Shown piece by piece: positions 17,961 to 26,605 of a stretch of DNA of 64,000 nt. A program made the translations under genes and the position numbers. Within the stretch, counting starts at the first letter, position 1. Each line of letters opens with the position of its first letter. This DNA is from Pseudoxanthomonas sp. Root65 (GTDB lineage: Bacteria; Pseudomonadota; Gammaproteobacteria; Xanthomonadales; Xanthomonadaceae). The DNA is taken from positions 1,081,501 to 1,145,500 of the forward strand of contig NZ_LMHA01000001.1 in NCBI RefSeq assembly GCF_001427635.1. The letters are read 5' to 3'. Under the pieces are notes generated by a model that searched no databases, was not told where the DNA came from, and saw nothing but the letters and a program-made list of their open reading frames with translations.

Positions 17961-20300
17961 ATGAAACGACCCTTCGCCCATCGCGCCCTGGCCGGACTGG
18001 CCTTCACCCTGCTGGCGCTGTCCGGCTGCAAGAAGCCATCCGGCGATACGGCGGCGGATACCGCCACATCCGCGCCGATCACGCCTTCACTGATTCCGGC
18101 GCCCGCCGAACTGAAGACAGGTGAAGGCTCCTTCGTCATCAGCGCGGACACGCGCCTGTCCGCCAGTGGCGAGGCGGCCACGCGCGTCACGCAGCAGTTC
18201 GCGGCCTACCTGCAATCGGCGGGCGGGCCCGCGCTGGCCACCACGCAGGACGACGGCAAGGGGCTGATCCGCTTCGTGCTGGAACCCTCCACCGCCGCGG
18301 CGACGAATCCCGAGGCCTACACGCTCGACGTCACGGCCGATGGCGTCACGGTGAAGGCCGGCGACGAGCGCGGCCTGTTCTACGGCGCGGTGACGCTGTG
18401 GCAACTGGTCACCCAGGGCGACCAGGGGCGCGTCACGCTGCCGGCACTGCACATTGAAGATGCACCGCGCTTCGGCTGGCGTGGCTTCATGCTGGATCCG
18501 GCACGCCACTTCCAGCAGGTCGCTGAGGTCAAGAAGATCATCGACGCGATGGCGCTGCACAAGCTCAACACGCTGCACTGGCACCTCACCGACGACCAGG
18601 GCTGGCGCATCGAGATCAAGCAGTATCCGAAGCTCACCGGGATCGGGGGTTGCCGCATTCCCGCCGGCGACGGCGGCAGGGATCCGCAGACCGGCGAGCC
18701 GCGCCCGTACTGCGGCTTCTACACCCAGGACCAGATCCGCGACGTGGTGAAGTACGCCGCCGAACGCCACATCACCGTGGTGCCCGAGATCAACGTGCCC
18801 GGCCATGCCACGGCCGCGATCGCCGCGTATCCCGAGCTGGGCTCGATCGACACGCCGCTGGTGCCGTCGAACGAATGGGGCGTGTTCCCCAACCTGGTCA
18901 ACGTGGAAGAACCGACGATCACGTTCTTCGAGAACGTGCTGGGCGAAGTGGTCACGCTGTTCCCCGGCACCTACGTGCACATCGGCGGCGACGAAGCGGT
19001 CAAGGACCAGTGGGAAGCTTCCGCGCGCGAACAGTCGCGCATGCGCCAGGTCGGCGCGAAGACCGAGATGGACCTGCAGGGTTATCTGGTCGAGCGCCTG
19101 GAGAAGTACCTCGCCTCGCACGGCAAGCGCCTGATCGGCTGGGACGAGATCCTGGAAGCCAAGCTGCCGCCGGAAGCGACGGTGATGTCGTGGCGCGGCA
19201 TCGAGGGTGGGCTGCAGGCCGCGCGCCAGGGCCATGACGTGGTGATGTCGCCATCCAACAAGACCTACCTCGACTATCTGCAGACCGCCTCACCGAACGA
19301 ACCCCCTGGCCGTCCCGCACTGATCACGCTGCAGGATGTCTATGGCTTCGACCCGGTTCCGCCGGAACTGGAAGCAGGCCAGCGCCACCACATCCTCGGC
19401 ATCCAGGCCAACCTGTGGACCGAGCACACGCGCACGTTCGCCCGCCTGCAGCACAACGCGTTCCCGCGCTTGGCGGCAGTCGCGGAAACTGGCTGGACGC
19501 CGGCGGCGAAGAAGGACTTCGCCAGCTTCAGCGCCCGCCTGCCCACGCTGCTGAAGCGCTACGACGCCATCGGCCTGGGCTACGCGAAGACACCGTTCGA
19601 GCCGCTGATCGCCACCGAGAACGACCGCAAGGCCGGCACCGCGAAGGTCACGCTGTCCAACCCGCTCGACTATCCCGTGCACTACACCACCGATGGCAGC
19701 GAACCGACGCCAGCCTCGCCGGCCTTCCGCACGCCGCTGGACGTGAAGCTGCCTGCCACCGTGCGTGCGGCCGCGTTCGCCGACGGTCGCGCACTGGCGC
19801 CGGTGTCCACGTTCGAACTGACGCAGGCGTCGCTGCTGAGCCGCACGGACGAGGCGATGTCGGTGTGCCCGGATGCCGGGCGCCTGCTGCTGCGGCTGGA
19901 AGATGATGGTCCGCTGGAAGGCGAGCGCGCCATCTTCAACACGACGATCTTCTATCCGTGCTGGCAATGGAACCAAGCGGACTTGGAGGGCATCGCGTCG
20001 ATCACGGTGCGCGCCGGCCGCATTCCGTACTACTTCCAGCTGGCGCACGACGAGCCGCACCGCACCTTCGAGCAGGCGAAGTCGCCGCTGGGCGAACTGG
20101 AAATCCTGGGCGGCGGCTGCAAGGGGCATACGCTCGCCACCGTGCCGCTGCCAGCCGCACCGAACGCCGATGGCTTCCTCGACCTCGAGGCGACGCTGCC
20201 GGCCGGCACCACCGGCAAGCAGGATCTGTGCGTGCGCTTCACCGGCGACACCCGTCCGCAGATGTGGGTGCTGGACCGGATCACGCTGCAGCCGCGCTGA
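17961..20300 (+). CDS. GH20 beta-N-acetylhexosaminidase lipoprotein
   Basis: Exported beta-hexosaminidase (779 aa) releasing terminal GlcNAc from chitooligosaccharides or glycans. A lipoprotein signal (LLALSGC) is followed by a GH20b-like N-terminal domain, the catalytic barrel from about residue 165 (FGWRGFMLDPARHFQ, LHWHLTDDQGWRIEI, catalytic pair Asp344-Glu345 in HIGGDEAVKDQW), a chitobiase C-terminal domain (YPVHYTTDGSEPTPASPAF) and an extra C-terminal beta-rich region of about 180 residues. GAGGA precedes the ATG at 17961; an in-frame ATG at 17937 would displace the signal peptide. It supplies GlcNAc to the receptor, permease and kinase of this locus. Confidence 0.93.
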   Translation: MKRPFAHRALAGLAFTLLALSGCKKPSGDTAADTATSAPITPSLIPAPAELKTGEGSFVISADTRLSASGEAATRVTQQFAAYLQSAGGPALATTQDDGKGLIRFVLEPSTAAATNPEAYTLDVTADGVTVKAGDERGLFYGAVTLWQLVTQGDQGRVTLPALHIEDAPRFGWRGFMLDPARHFQQVAEVKKIIDAMALHKLNTLHWHLTDDQGWRIEIKQYPKLTGIGGCRIPAGDGGRDPQTGEPRPYCGFYTQDQIRDVVKYAAERHITVVPEINVPGHATAAIAAYPELGSIDTPLVPSNEWGVFPNLVNVEEPTITFFENVLGEVVTLFPGTYVHIGGDEAVKDQWEASAREQSRMRQVGAKTEMDLQGYLVERLEKYLASHGKRLIGWDEILEAKLPPEATVMSWRGIEGGLQAARQGHDVVMSPSNKTYLDYLQTASPNEPPGRPALITLQDVYGFDPVPPELEAGQRHHILGIQANLWTEHTRTFARLQHNAFPRLAAVAETGWTPAAKKDFASFSARLPTLLKRYDAIGLGYAKTPFEPLIATENDRKAGTAKVTLSNPLDYPVHYTTDGSEPTPASPAFRTPLDVKLPATVRAAAFADGRALAPVSTFELTQASLLSRTDEAMSVCPDAGRLLLRLEDDGPLEGERAIFNTTIFYPCWQWNQADLEGIASITVRAGRIPYYFQLAHDEPHRTFEQAKSPLGELEILGGGCKGHTLATVPLPAAPNADGFLDLEATLPAGTTGKQDLCVRFTGDTRPQMWVLDRITLQPR

Positions 20301-20340
20301 TCGCGGTCACGGGGTGGGCACGTGCTGTTGCCCACCTCGC

Positions 20341-20418
20341 AGGAGCGCTCCAGGGGCGCGATGCGCTTCGCCTTGCGGCCTGCCTCGTGGACAGGCATCG
20401 CGCCCGCAGGGCGCTCCT
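20341..20418. repeat. Inverted repeat between convergent genes (AGGAGCGC family)
   Basis: Two 24-base arms at 20341-20364 and 20395-20418 pair over 18 positions, with AGGAGCGC at the outer ends and GGCGCGATGC inside. The right arm overlaps the stop of the VanZ gene. It could act as a bidirectional terminator or mRNA 3' stabiliser. Confidence 0.8.
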
Positions 20419-20830
20419 ACAGGTTGCGTGCCGGCGTGAGCCGCGCATCCAATGCCAGCAGCAGATCACTCGCCGGCGTGAAACGCGTGGCGAACCCGGC
20501 CAGCACGCCCAGCGTGTTGGCCAGTGCATCGTGCGCATCGGCCATGCGCGTGGCGGTCAACGTGCCCTGCGCGAACTCCAAGACCACGCCCATCGCCACC
20601 AGCAGCAGCGCGACCACGATGCATGCACGACGCGTGGCGAACAGCTGCATGGCGGACGCCGACAGCAGCGCATACGCCAGGAAATGCTCGACCTTGTCGC
20701 CGCCCTCGGGCACCGGCGGCAGGCCGCTCAGGTTCACCAGCGACAGCACGGCCACCGCGACGATGGCCAGGCACCACAGACCCACCCACAGGCGCGGCCA
20801 CCGGAACGGCTTCAACACGCCGCCGCTCAC
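20417..20830 (-). CDS. VanZ-like membrane protein
   Basis: Small polytopic membrane protein (137 aa, four hydrophobic segments) with the VanZ-like signature GGDKVEHFLAYALLSA and a C-terminal ADAHDALANTLGVLAG. The founding VanZ gives low-level teicoplanin resistance, but most chromosomal members are uncharacterised and no resistance role should be assumed. It starts at GTG, the GTGA overlapping the stop of the upstream methyltransferase gene, so expression is probably coupled. Its last codons lie inside an inverted repeat. Confidence 0.8.
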   Translation of the reverse strand: MSGGVLKPFRWPRLWVGLWCLAIVAVAVLSLVNLSGLPPVPEGGDKVEHFLAYALLSASAMQLFATRRACIVVALLLVAMGVVLEFAQGTLTATRMADAHDALANTLGVLAGFATRFTPASDLLLALDARLTPARNL

Positions 20831-22011
20831 AGGCGCCAGCTCAGGTCGTTGAACAGGAACGCGGTGCCGAACTCCACCTCGCTGGAGAAGCCCATCACCT
20901 GGAAGCGCTCGCCCATTTCACTGGGCAGCGTCAACCGCTTGGCCTCGTTGCGCAGGCGCAGCAGCGTGGTCTCGTCCGCGCGCGTCTCCGCTTCGTTCAA
21001 TCGCTCCTGCAACCCGTTGCCGAGCAGGAAGTTGGCTTGCGTGGTATAGCCGGCGAGATCGAATCCCGCCTGGGTACCGGCTTCGGCCAGCGCGGTGAAA
21101 TCCACCGAGGCGGTGATGTCCTGCAGCCCCGGCCACAGATAGGGATCGTTGTGCACGCGGTGCCGGTAATACGCGCGCAGCGTGCCGGTGTCGCGATCGG
21201 GCTGGTAGTACTCGCGCCGCGTGTAGCCGTAATCGGCGAACAGCATCGCGCCGCGATCCAGCCCGCCCATCACCGCTTGGATCCAGTACGGCAGTTGCGG
21301 CAGCAGTTCCGACCGATAACCGTCGGGAAACGGCTGGCCGAGATAGCGCTCGACATGGCGCACGGCGGCCGCGAGCAGTGCGTCGGCCGGCCGGTCGTTG
21401 CGGACGAAGCGACCTTCGGCATCCAGCGCCACGCCTTCCTCGAACACCTCGCCGTCGCGCAGCGTGAAGCGCGGTGTCGGCAGCGCATCCACCACTTCAT
21501 TGGCGAACAGCACACCGTTCCATACGTCGGTCGGTGGACAGTCCAGCCATTCCACCAGGTCGAAGACCGGCGGAATCAGCCGTTGCCCGAGCCGTTCGCG
21601 CTGGCGTTCGCGCAGGTCGGCGCTGGGTTCCAGGATCGCGTAGCGCGCCGGTAACGCGTCCAGCTCCAGCAGGCGCTTGAGCATGATCTCGGCGAACGCG
21701 CCGCTGCCGCCGCCGATTTCCAGGAATTCGGCATCGGGACCAAGTTGCTGCAGCACCGGTGCCACCGCCTGCGCCACGCAACTGGCGAACAACGGCCCCA
21801 ACTCCGGCGCGGTGGTGAAATCGCCCGCCTCGCCGAACTTGGTGCTGCCGGCGCTGTAGTAGCCCAATCCGGGCGCATACAGGCTGCGCTCCATGAACCG
21901 CGAGAACGGCAGGCTGCCGCCTTCGGCGGCGATCTCCGCGCGGATCGCGGCAGCGAGATCGTCGCTGTGAGCGAGCGCGGCGGCGTCGGGAAGGGGGAGT
22001 TCGGCCTGCAT
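20827..22011 (-). CDS. MidA/NDUFAF7-family SAM-dependent methyltransferase
   Basis: Class I methyltransferase (394 aa) of the COG1565 family, whose mitochondrial member NDUFAF7 methylates a complex I arginine. The N-terminal GGSLPFSRFMERSLYAPGLG, the PELGPLF segment and the SAM-binding EIGGGSGAFAEIML near residue 98 are characteristic, as is the DYGYTRREYYQPDR segment later on. The bacterial substrate is not established. It is divergent from the Anbu protease gene and overlaps VanZ downstream. Confidence 0.87.
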   Translation of the reverse strand: MQAELPLPDAAALAHSDDLAAAIRAEIAAEGGSLPFSRFMERSLYAPGLGYYSAGSTKFGEAGDFTTAPELGPLFASCVAQAVAPVLQQLGPDAEFLEIGGGSGAFAEIMLKRLLELDALPARYAILEPSADLRERQRERLGQRLIPPVFDLVEWLDCPPTDVWNGVLFANEVVDALPTPRFTLRDGEVFEEGVALDAEGRFVRNDRPADALLAAAVRHVERYLGQPFPDGYRSELLPQLPYWIQAVMGGLDRGAMLFADYGYTRREYYQPDRDTGTLRAYYRHRVHNDPYLWPGLQDITASVDFTALAEAGTQAGFDLAGYTTQANFLLGNGLQERLNEAETRADETTLLRLRNEAKRLTLPSEMGERFQVMGFSSEVEFGTAFLFNDLSWRL

Positions 22012-22130
22012 GGCGCACCAGAAGCGGGATAGCGCGTCATTGTACGTGTCGTTTCACACTGCGACGCCGGCCCTAGCCAACCCCCGGGGCCACGCATAGA
22101 ATCGTGATGCACAGCAACAACGGACACGCC

Positions 22131-22964
22131 ATGACCTATTGTGTCGGCATCGAAGTCAACGAAGGCCTGGTCTTCGCCGCGGATACCCGCACCAGCGCCT
22201 CGTTCGACGATGTGCGCGTGTACCGCAAGATGCACGTGTTCGAGTGGCCGGGCGAACGCGTGTTCGTCATCATGTCGGCCGGCAACCTGGCCACCACCCA
22301 GCTCACCCTGTCCAAGCTGCAGCGCGACGTGGACGATCCGAATGCGTCGCGCAGCCTGCGTACGTTCTCGCACCTGTACGAAGTGGCCGAATATGTCGGC
22401 GAGATGCTCGTCGCCAGCCAGGCGCGCGTGGTCGACGACGCGCAGCAGAGCGGCGTCAATGTGCAGTCCACGCTGATCCTGGGCGGGCAGATCGCCGGCG
22501 AGCGTCCCGGCCTGTACATGGTCTATCCGCTCGGCAACTGCATCGCCACCTCGCCGGAGACGCCTTACCTGCAGATCGGCGAGTCCAAATACGGCAAGCC
22601 GATCCTCGACCGCATCATCCGCCCGGAGACCTCGCTGGAAGACGCGGCACGCTGCGCGCTGGTGTCGCTCGATTCCACCATCCGCTCCAACCTGTCCGTC
22701 GGCATGCCGGTGGACATGGCGCTGCTGCGCAACGGCGACCTGAAGATCAGCCAGAAGATGCGGATGGAGGCGGACACGCCGCTGTACGCCGAGATCCACG
22801 ACACCTGGTCGCGCAAGCTGGAAGCCGCCGTGCACAGCCTGCCGCGTTTCCCGTGGGAGCCGCCGCAGGAACGCGAAGCACCGCCTGCAGGCCTGCCCGC
22901 GATGCCACCCCGGCGTGTGCCCTCGCGGCAGGACCCGGGCGATGCCCAGGGACAGCAGCAGTAG
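22131..22964 (+). CDS. Anbu proteasome-type protease
   Basis: Ntn-hydrolase of the Anbu (ancestral beta-subunit) family, relatives of HslV and 20S proteasome subunits that form helical or ring assemblies. The N-terminus MTYCVGIEVNEGLVFAADTR places Thr2 as the nucleophile once Met1 is removed; this motif sets the start at 22131 rather than an in-frame ATG at 22104. At 277 aa it is longer than usual members (about 240-250) because of a proline-rich tail of about 40 residues. Its usual partners, an alpha-E protein and an ATP-grasp protein, lie next door on the opposite strand. A transglutaminase-like gene often found with them is absent from the window. Confidence 0.92.
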   Translation: MTYCVGIEVNEGLVFAADTRTSASFDDVRVYRKMHVFEWPGERVFVIMSAGNLATTQLTLSKLQRDVDDPNASRSLRTFSHLYEVAEYVGEMLVASQARVVDDAQQSGVNVQSTLILGGQIAGERPGLYMVYPLGNCIATSPETPYLQIGESKYGKPILDRIIRPETSLEDAARCALVSLDSTIRSNLSVGMPVDMALLRNGDLKISQKMRMEADTPLYAEIHDTWSRKLEAAVHSLPRFPWEPPQEREAPPAGLPAMPPRRVPSRQDPGDAQGQQQ

Positions 22965-22987
22965 CCGGCGATGACGTCGCCCGCCCG

Positions 22988-23164
22988 ATGAAAGCATGGG
23001 CCGTGGCACTGTTGGTGTTCTGCCTCGGCAGCGGCGTCACCGCCCTCTGTGTGGCCCTGTGGGTAGCCCCGGCCTGGCGCATCCTGGCGGCTGCGGCCGG
23101 CATCCTGATCGCCAGCAAGCTTGCCGCCGTCTCCGCCGCCGCCTGGCGCGAACGTAGGAACTGA
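22988..23164 (+). CDS. Hypothetical 58-residue double-pass membrane protein
   Basis: Short reading frame encoding two hydrophobic segments (about residues 5-25 and 29-50) ending in a basic WRERRN tail. It begins 23 bases after the Anbu stop, on the same strand, and its stop lies only six bases from the stop of the convergent alpha-E gene. No clear ribosome site precedes it. No family is recognised. If real, it would be co-transcribed with the protease and place a small membrane protein beside it; coding use is supported only by composition and position. Confidence 0.5.
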   Translation: MKAWAVALLVFCLGSGVTALCVALWVAPAWRILAAAAGILIASKLAAVSAAAWRERRN

Positions 23165-23170
23165 GCCCGC

Positions 23171-24112
23171 TCAGCCGTGGAAGTAGCCTTCCGCGATCGC
23201 CGTATGCAACGAACCCAGGTGCGTCTGGATCTCGTCCATGAACTGCGCGGGGTTGCGCGCCGCCAGCACCGCGGGGTCGGCGTTGCGGGTCATGCCGATC
23301 ACGCGGTTGAGATGCCGGTCCACGCCCGGGCGCGGCGGCATCGTCGGCAGCACGCTCTGCGCGCGGGTCAGGCAGAAGTGCACGCTGCGCGGGAACTCGT
23401 TGTTCTGCAGCAGGAAACGCAGCGCCAGTTCCCCAGTGACGCGCTGGCGCACGTGGCGGCGGAACATCTGGTAGCCGGCGACGGAGCGCAGCACGCTCAT
23501 CCACTGCATGTTCTGGAAGGCTTCGCGGTCGTCCTCGTTGCGCGGCGTGACCAGGCCGGAGGCGCCCGCATCCATGATGCGCGTGGTCATGTCCGCCTGT
23601 TCCAGCGCCGTGCCCAGCCGCAGGAACTGGTAGCCGATGTCGCGACTGACGTTGGCGCTGAGCAGCCCGGACACCTTGAGACAACCGTCGATGATGCGGT
23701 TGAGGAACTCGATGCGGTAACGACGGCTGAGGCTGCGCTCGCCGTGCGCGCCGATGTAGAGGTGCAGGTCGTTGATCGCTTCCCACACGTCCTGCGGCAG
23801 GGTGTCGCGGATGCCGCGCAGGATCTCGCGCGCCGAATCGACCGAGGTCCGCAGCGACGAGGGATTGCGTTCGTCCAGCAGCAGGAAGCGGATCATCTCG
23901 ACGTCACCGACCGTATCGCCGGTGTCCGGATGGCACTGCTCGAAGCATTCGCCCGCGCCGACCGTGTCGATCATCGGCCGCCATGCGAAGCGCACCGAGC
24001 GCGGCATGTCGAGCTGCAGCTGGCTGCCCACGCCGACCAGGCGCGCGGTGTTCTCCGCGCGGCGCACGTAGCGGCTGAACCAGTACAGGTTGTCGGCGAC
24101 ACGCGACAGCAT
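23171..24112 (-). CDS. Alpha-E domain protein
   Basis: All-helical protein (313 aa) of the alpha-E family (COG2307/DUF403), recognised from MLSRVADNLYWFSRYVRRAE at the N-terminus, RFLLLDERNPSS and the closing LHTAIAEGYF. The family travels with circularly permuted ATP-grasp enzymes, transglutaminase-like proteases and Anbu, and is thought to act in an unknown peptide-synthesis or modification pathway. It overlaps the ATP-grasp gene by ATGA, indicating coupled translation and a likely complex. Confidence 0.9.
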   Translation of the reverse strand: MLSRVADNLYWFSRYVRRAENTARLVGVGSQLQLDMPRSVRFAWRPMIDTVGAGECFEQCHPDTGDTVGDVEMIRFLLLDERNPSSLRTSVDSAREILRGIRDTLPQDVWEAINDLHLYIGAHGERSLSRRYRIEFLNRIIDGCLKVSGLLSANVSRDIGYQFLRLGTALEQADMTTRIMDAGASGLVTPRNEDDREAFQNMQWMSVLRSVAGYQMFRRHVRQRVTGELALRFLLQNNEFPRSVHFCLTRAQSVLPTMPPRPGVDRHLNRVIGMTRNADPAVLAARNPAQFMDEIQTHLGSLHTAIAEGYFHG

Positions 24113-25569
24113 CAGGCGTCCTCCCCTTCATGGTCGGACAGGTCCACGACCCAGGTGTCCTTGGCGCCGCCCCCCTGCGACGAGTTCACCACCAGCGACC
24201 CCTTCACCATCGCCACGCGGGTTAGCCCGCCCGTGGTGACGTAGGTGTCCTGCCGCGACAGCACGAACGGGCGCAGGTCGATGTGGCGCGGCGACGGCCC
24301 CTGCTTGGTGACGATGGGCGCGGTGGACAGCGCCAGCGTGGGCTGCGCCATGTAGTTGCGCGGGTTCGCTTCGATCAGCGCCTTGAATTTCTCGCGCTGG
24401 CGCTTGGTCGAACGCGGCCCGATCAGCATGCCGTAGCCGCCGGACTCGTTGGCCGGCTTGACTACCAGCTTCTCGATGTTGTCCAGCACGTACCGGCGCT
24501 CCTTCGCGTTGTGGCACAGGTAGCTCGGCACGTTGGGCAGGATCGGATCCTCATCCAGGTAGTACTTGATCATCTTCGGCACGTAGGCGAACACCACCTT
24601 GTCGTCGGCCACGCCCGCGCCGGGGGCATTGGCCAGCGCCACCTTGCCGGCGCGCCAGCTGCGGATCAGTCCGGGCGCGCCGAGCACCGACTCCGGCAGG
24701 AACACCTCGGGATCGATGAAGAGGTCGTCGACGCGGCGGTAGATCACATCCACGCGCTTGGGCCCGTAGACCGTACGCATGTAGGTGCAGTCGTCGTCGG
24801 CGACGAACAGATCGCTGCCTTCGACCAGTTCGATGCCCATCGACTGCGCGAGGTAGGCATGCTCGAAGTAGGCACTGTTGAACACGCCCGGCGTCAGCAG
24901 CGCGATCACCGGTGTGTCGCCCGGGCGCGGCGACAGCGCGGCGAGCGTGTCGTAGAGCTGGCTGGGGTATTCGTCCACCGGCAGGATCGAGCTGGTCTCG
25001 AACAGCTCCGGGAACACGCGCTTGGCCACCATGCGGTTTTCCAGCATGTAGCTGACGCCGGAGGGGATGCGCAGGTTGTCCTCCAGCGCGTACAGCGTGC
25101 CGTCGCCGTCGCGCACCAGGTCCGAGCCGCAGATGTGCGCCCACACGCCCAGCGGCGGGGTGATTCCGACGCACTGCGCGCGGAAGTTCACCGAATCCTT
25201 CAGCAGCATCGCCGGGAACACCTTGTCCTTGACGATCTGCTGCTTGCCGTAGATGTCGCCGATGAACAGGTTGAGCGCACGCATGCGCTGCTTCAGGCCG
25301 GCTTCGGTGCGCTGCCATTCGCTGAGCGGGATGATGCGCGGGATCAGGTCGAACGGCAGCGTGCGGTCTACGTTGCGGCCGTCGGAATACACCGTGAAGG
25401 TGATGCCCTGCACGCGCGCCACCACGTCGGCGGCGAGCTGGCGTTCGGCGAGTTCGCGACCGGACAGTCCGGCCAGGTATTCGACCAGCCGGCGTGCGGC
25501 CGGACGCGGCCGGCCATCGGCCTGGATCAGTTCGTCAAAGGTCGTGGTGCGGTACTTCGCCCAGTCCAT
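24112..25569 (-). CDS. Circularly permuted ATP-grasp protein
   Basis: Type-2 circularly permuted ATP-grasp enzyme (485 aa, COG2308), predicted to form peptide or amide bonds with ATP. Visible elements are LPFDLIPRIIPLSEW, a GVWAHICGSDLVRDGDGTLY segment, YALEDNLRIPSGVSYMLENR and VVKPANESGGYGMLIGP. The start at 25569 gives MDWAKYRTTTFDEL, the usual family N-terminus; an in-frame ATG at 25626 would add 19 residues of unlikely composition. Together with the alpha-E protein and Anbu it forms a recurring but functionally unresolved set. Confidence 0.9.
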   Translation of the reverse strand: MDWAKYRTTTFDELIQADGRPRPAARRLVEYLAGLSGRELAERQLAADVVARVQGITFTVYSDGRNVDRTLPFDLIPRIIPLSEWQRTEAGLKQRMRALNLFIGDIYGKQQIVKDKVFPAMLLKDSVNFRAQCVGITPPLGVWAHICGSDLVRDGDGTLYALEDNLRIPSGVSYMLENRMVAKRVFPELFETSSILPVDEYPSQLYDTLAALSPRPGDTPVIALLTPGVFNSAYFEHAYLAQSMGIELVEGSDLFVADDDCTYMRTVYGPKRVDVIYRRVDDLFIDPEVFLPESVLGAPGLIRSWRAGKVALANAPGAGVADDKVVFAYVPKMIKYYLDEDPILPNVPSYLCHNAKERRYVLDNIEKLVVKPANESGGYGMLIGPRSTKRQREKFKALIEANPRNYMAQPTLALSTAPIVTKQGPSPRHIDLRPFVLSRQDTYVTTGGLTRVAMVKGSLVVNSSQGGGAKDTWVVDLSDHEGEDA

Positions 25570-25752
25570 TCGCCATCCTGCTGTCCCCGGCCGGCACATC
25601 CGGCGCGGGGTAATGCGTTGCAACATGCATGGTCGACGCGCACGCCGTCAAGCGTCGGCGCGACACGACGTTCGCCTCACATTTTTCCCCGTCGCGTGCG
25701 CCATTTCGGTGCAAAGCAATGGACAATGCGCGCTCGTCTCCCGGAGCCCACC

Positions 25753-26493
25753 ATGTCTACGCCGCGTCGTGTCGTTCTGATCACCGGCGCCGCACGCCGC
25801 ATCGGCGCGGCGATCGCACGTCGCCTGCATGCCGACGGCTACGACCTCGCGCTGCACTACCGTGGTTCGTCCGCCGACATGCATGCGCTGGCCGACGAAC
25901 TGGACGCGCTGCGTCCCGACAGTACGCTGATGCTGCAGGCCGACCTGGCGGTGTTCGACCGGCTGCCGGAACTGGTGGCGAAGACCGTCGGGCATTTCGG
26001 CCGCCTGGATGCGCTGGTCAACAATGCCTCCGCGTTCTATCCCACGCCTGCCGGCACCACCACGCCGGCGCAGTGGGAAGAACTGTTCGCGGTCAATGCG
26101 CGCGCGCCCTTCTTCCTGGCGCAGGCAGCCGCACCGCACCTGCGCGCCGCCCGCGGCGCCATCGTCAACATTGCCGACATCTATGCCGAGAAGCCGCGCG
26201 CGGACCTGGCGGTCTACGCCGCGTCCAAGGACGCGCTGCTCGCGGTCTCGCGCGGACTGGCGGTGTCGCTGGCACCGGACGTGCGGGTGAACGCGGTGTC
26301 GCCCGGCGCCATCCTGTGGCCGGATGGCGGGATCGATCCCGAGGTGCAATCGCGCCTGCTGGCGCAGACCCCGCTGGGCCGCGTCGGCGAACCCGCCGAC
26401 ATCGCCGGTACCGTGGCGTGGCTGCTCGGCGACACCGCCGGCTATGTCACCGGCCAGATGCTCCACGTGGACGGCGGCCGGCACATCGCTTAG
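25753..26493 (+). CDS. FolM-like pteridine reductase (SDR family)
   Basis: Short-chain dehydrogenase/reductase (246 aa). The TGAARRIG fingerprint (TGxxxRxG) is the NADPH-binding variant found in pteridine reductases and E. coli FolM, rather than the common TGxxxGIG. NNASAFYPT and the YAASK catalytic motif follow. A role reducing dihydromonapterin or dihydrobiopterin is supported by its neighbours: folK and folB lie just downstream on the opposite strand. Start at ATG 25753 with CCGGAG upstream. Exact substrate unproven. Confidence 0.82.
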   Translation: MSTPRRVVLITGAARRIGAAIARRLHADGYDLALHYRGSSADMHALADELDALRPDSTLMLQADLAVFDRLPELVAKTVGHFGRLDALVNNASAFYPTPAGTTTPAQWEELFAVNARAPFFLAQAAAPHLRAARGAIVNIADIYAEKPRADLAVYAASKDALLAVSRGLAVSLAPDVRVNAVSPGAILWPDGGIDPEVQSRLLAQTPLGRVGEPADIAGTVAWLLGDTAGYVTGQMLHVDGGRHIA

Positions 26494-26504
26494 CGCGCGC
26501 ATGG

Positions 26505-26605
26505 CGTAGCGTGCGCCAGGCGCACGACCGCAGCACCGCCCGGTCATACGGTGGTGCGGCACGATGATGGAGGTCCCGGAGGTCGTGCGCGCAGCGCACG
26601 CTACG
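26505..26605. repeat. Inverted repeat pair (GTAGCGTGCGC family) between convergent genes
   Basis: Arms at 26505-26529 and 26581-26605 are near-perfect inverted copies starting CGTAGCGTGCGC. Each arm is itself a small hairpin (GTGCGCC/GGCGCAC in the left arm). The right arm overlaps the folK stop. The same element recurs at 52751, 52963 and 53018. Confidence 0.85.

Noticed and set aside
22971..22991. Six-codon upstream frame overlapping the start of the 58-residue gene
   Set aside because: Too short to distinguish from chance, with no peptide features.
24283..25752. Long in-frame extension upstream of the pteridine reductase
   Set aside because: It runs antisense through the ATP-grasp gene; the SDR fold begins at 25753.
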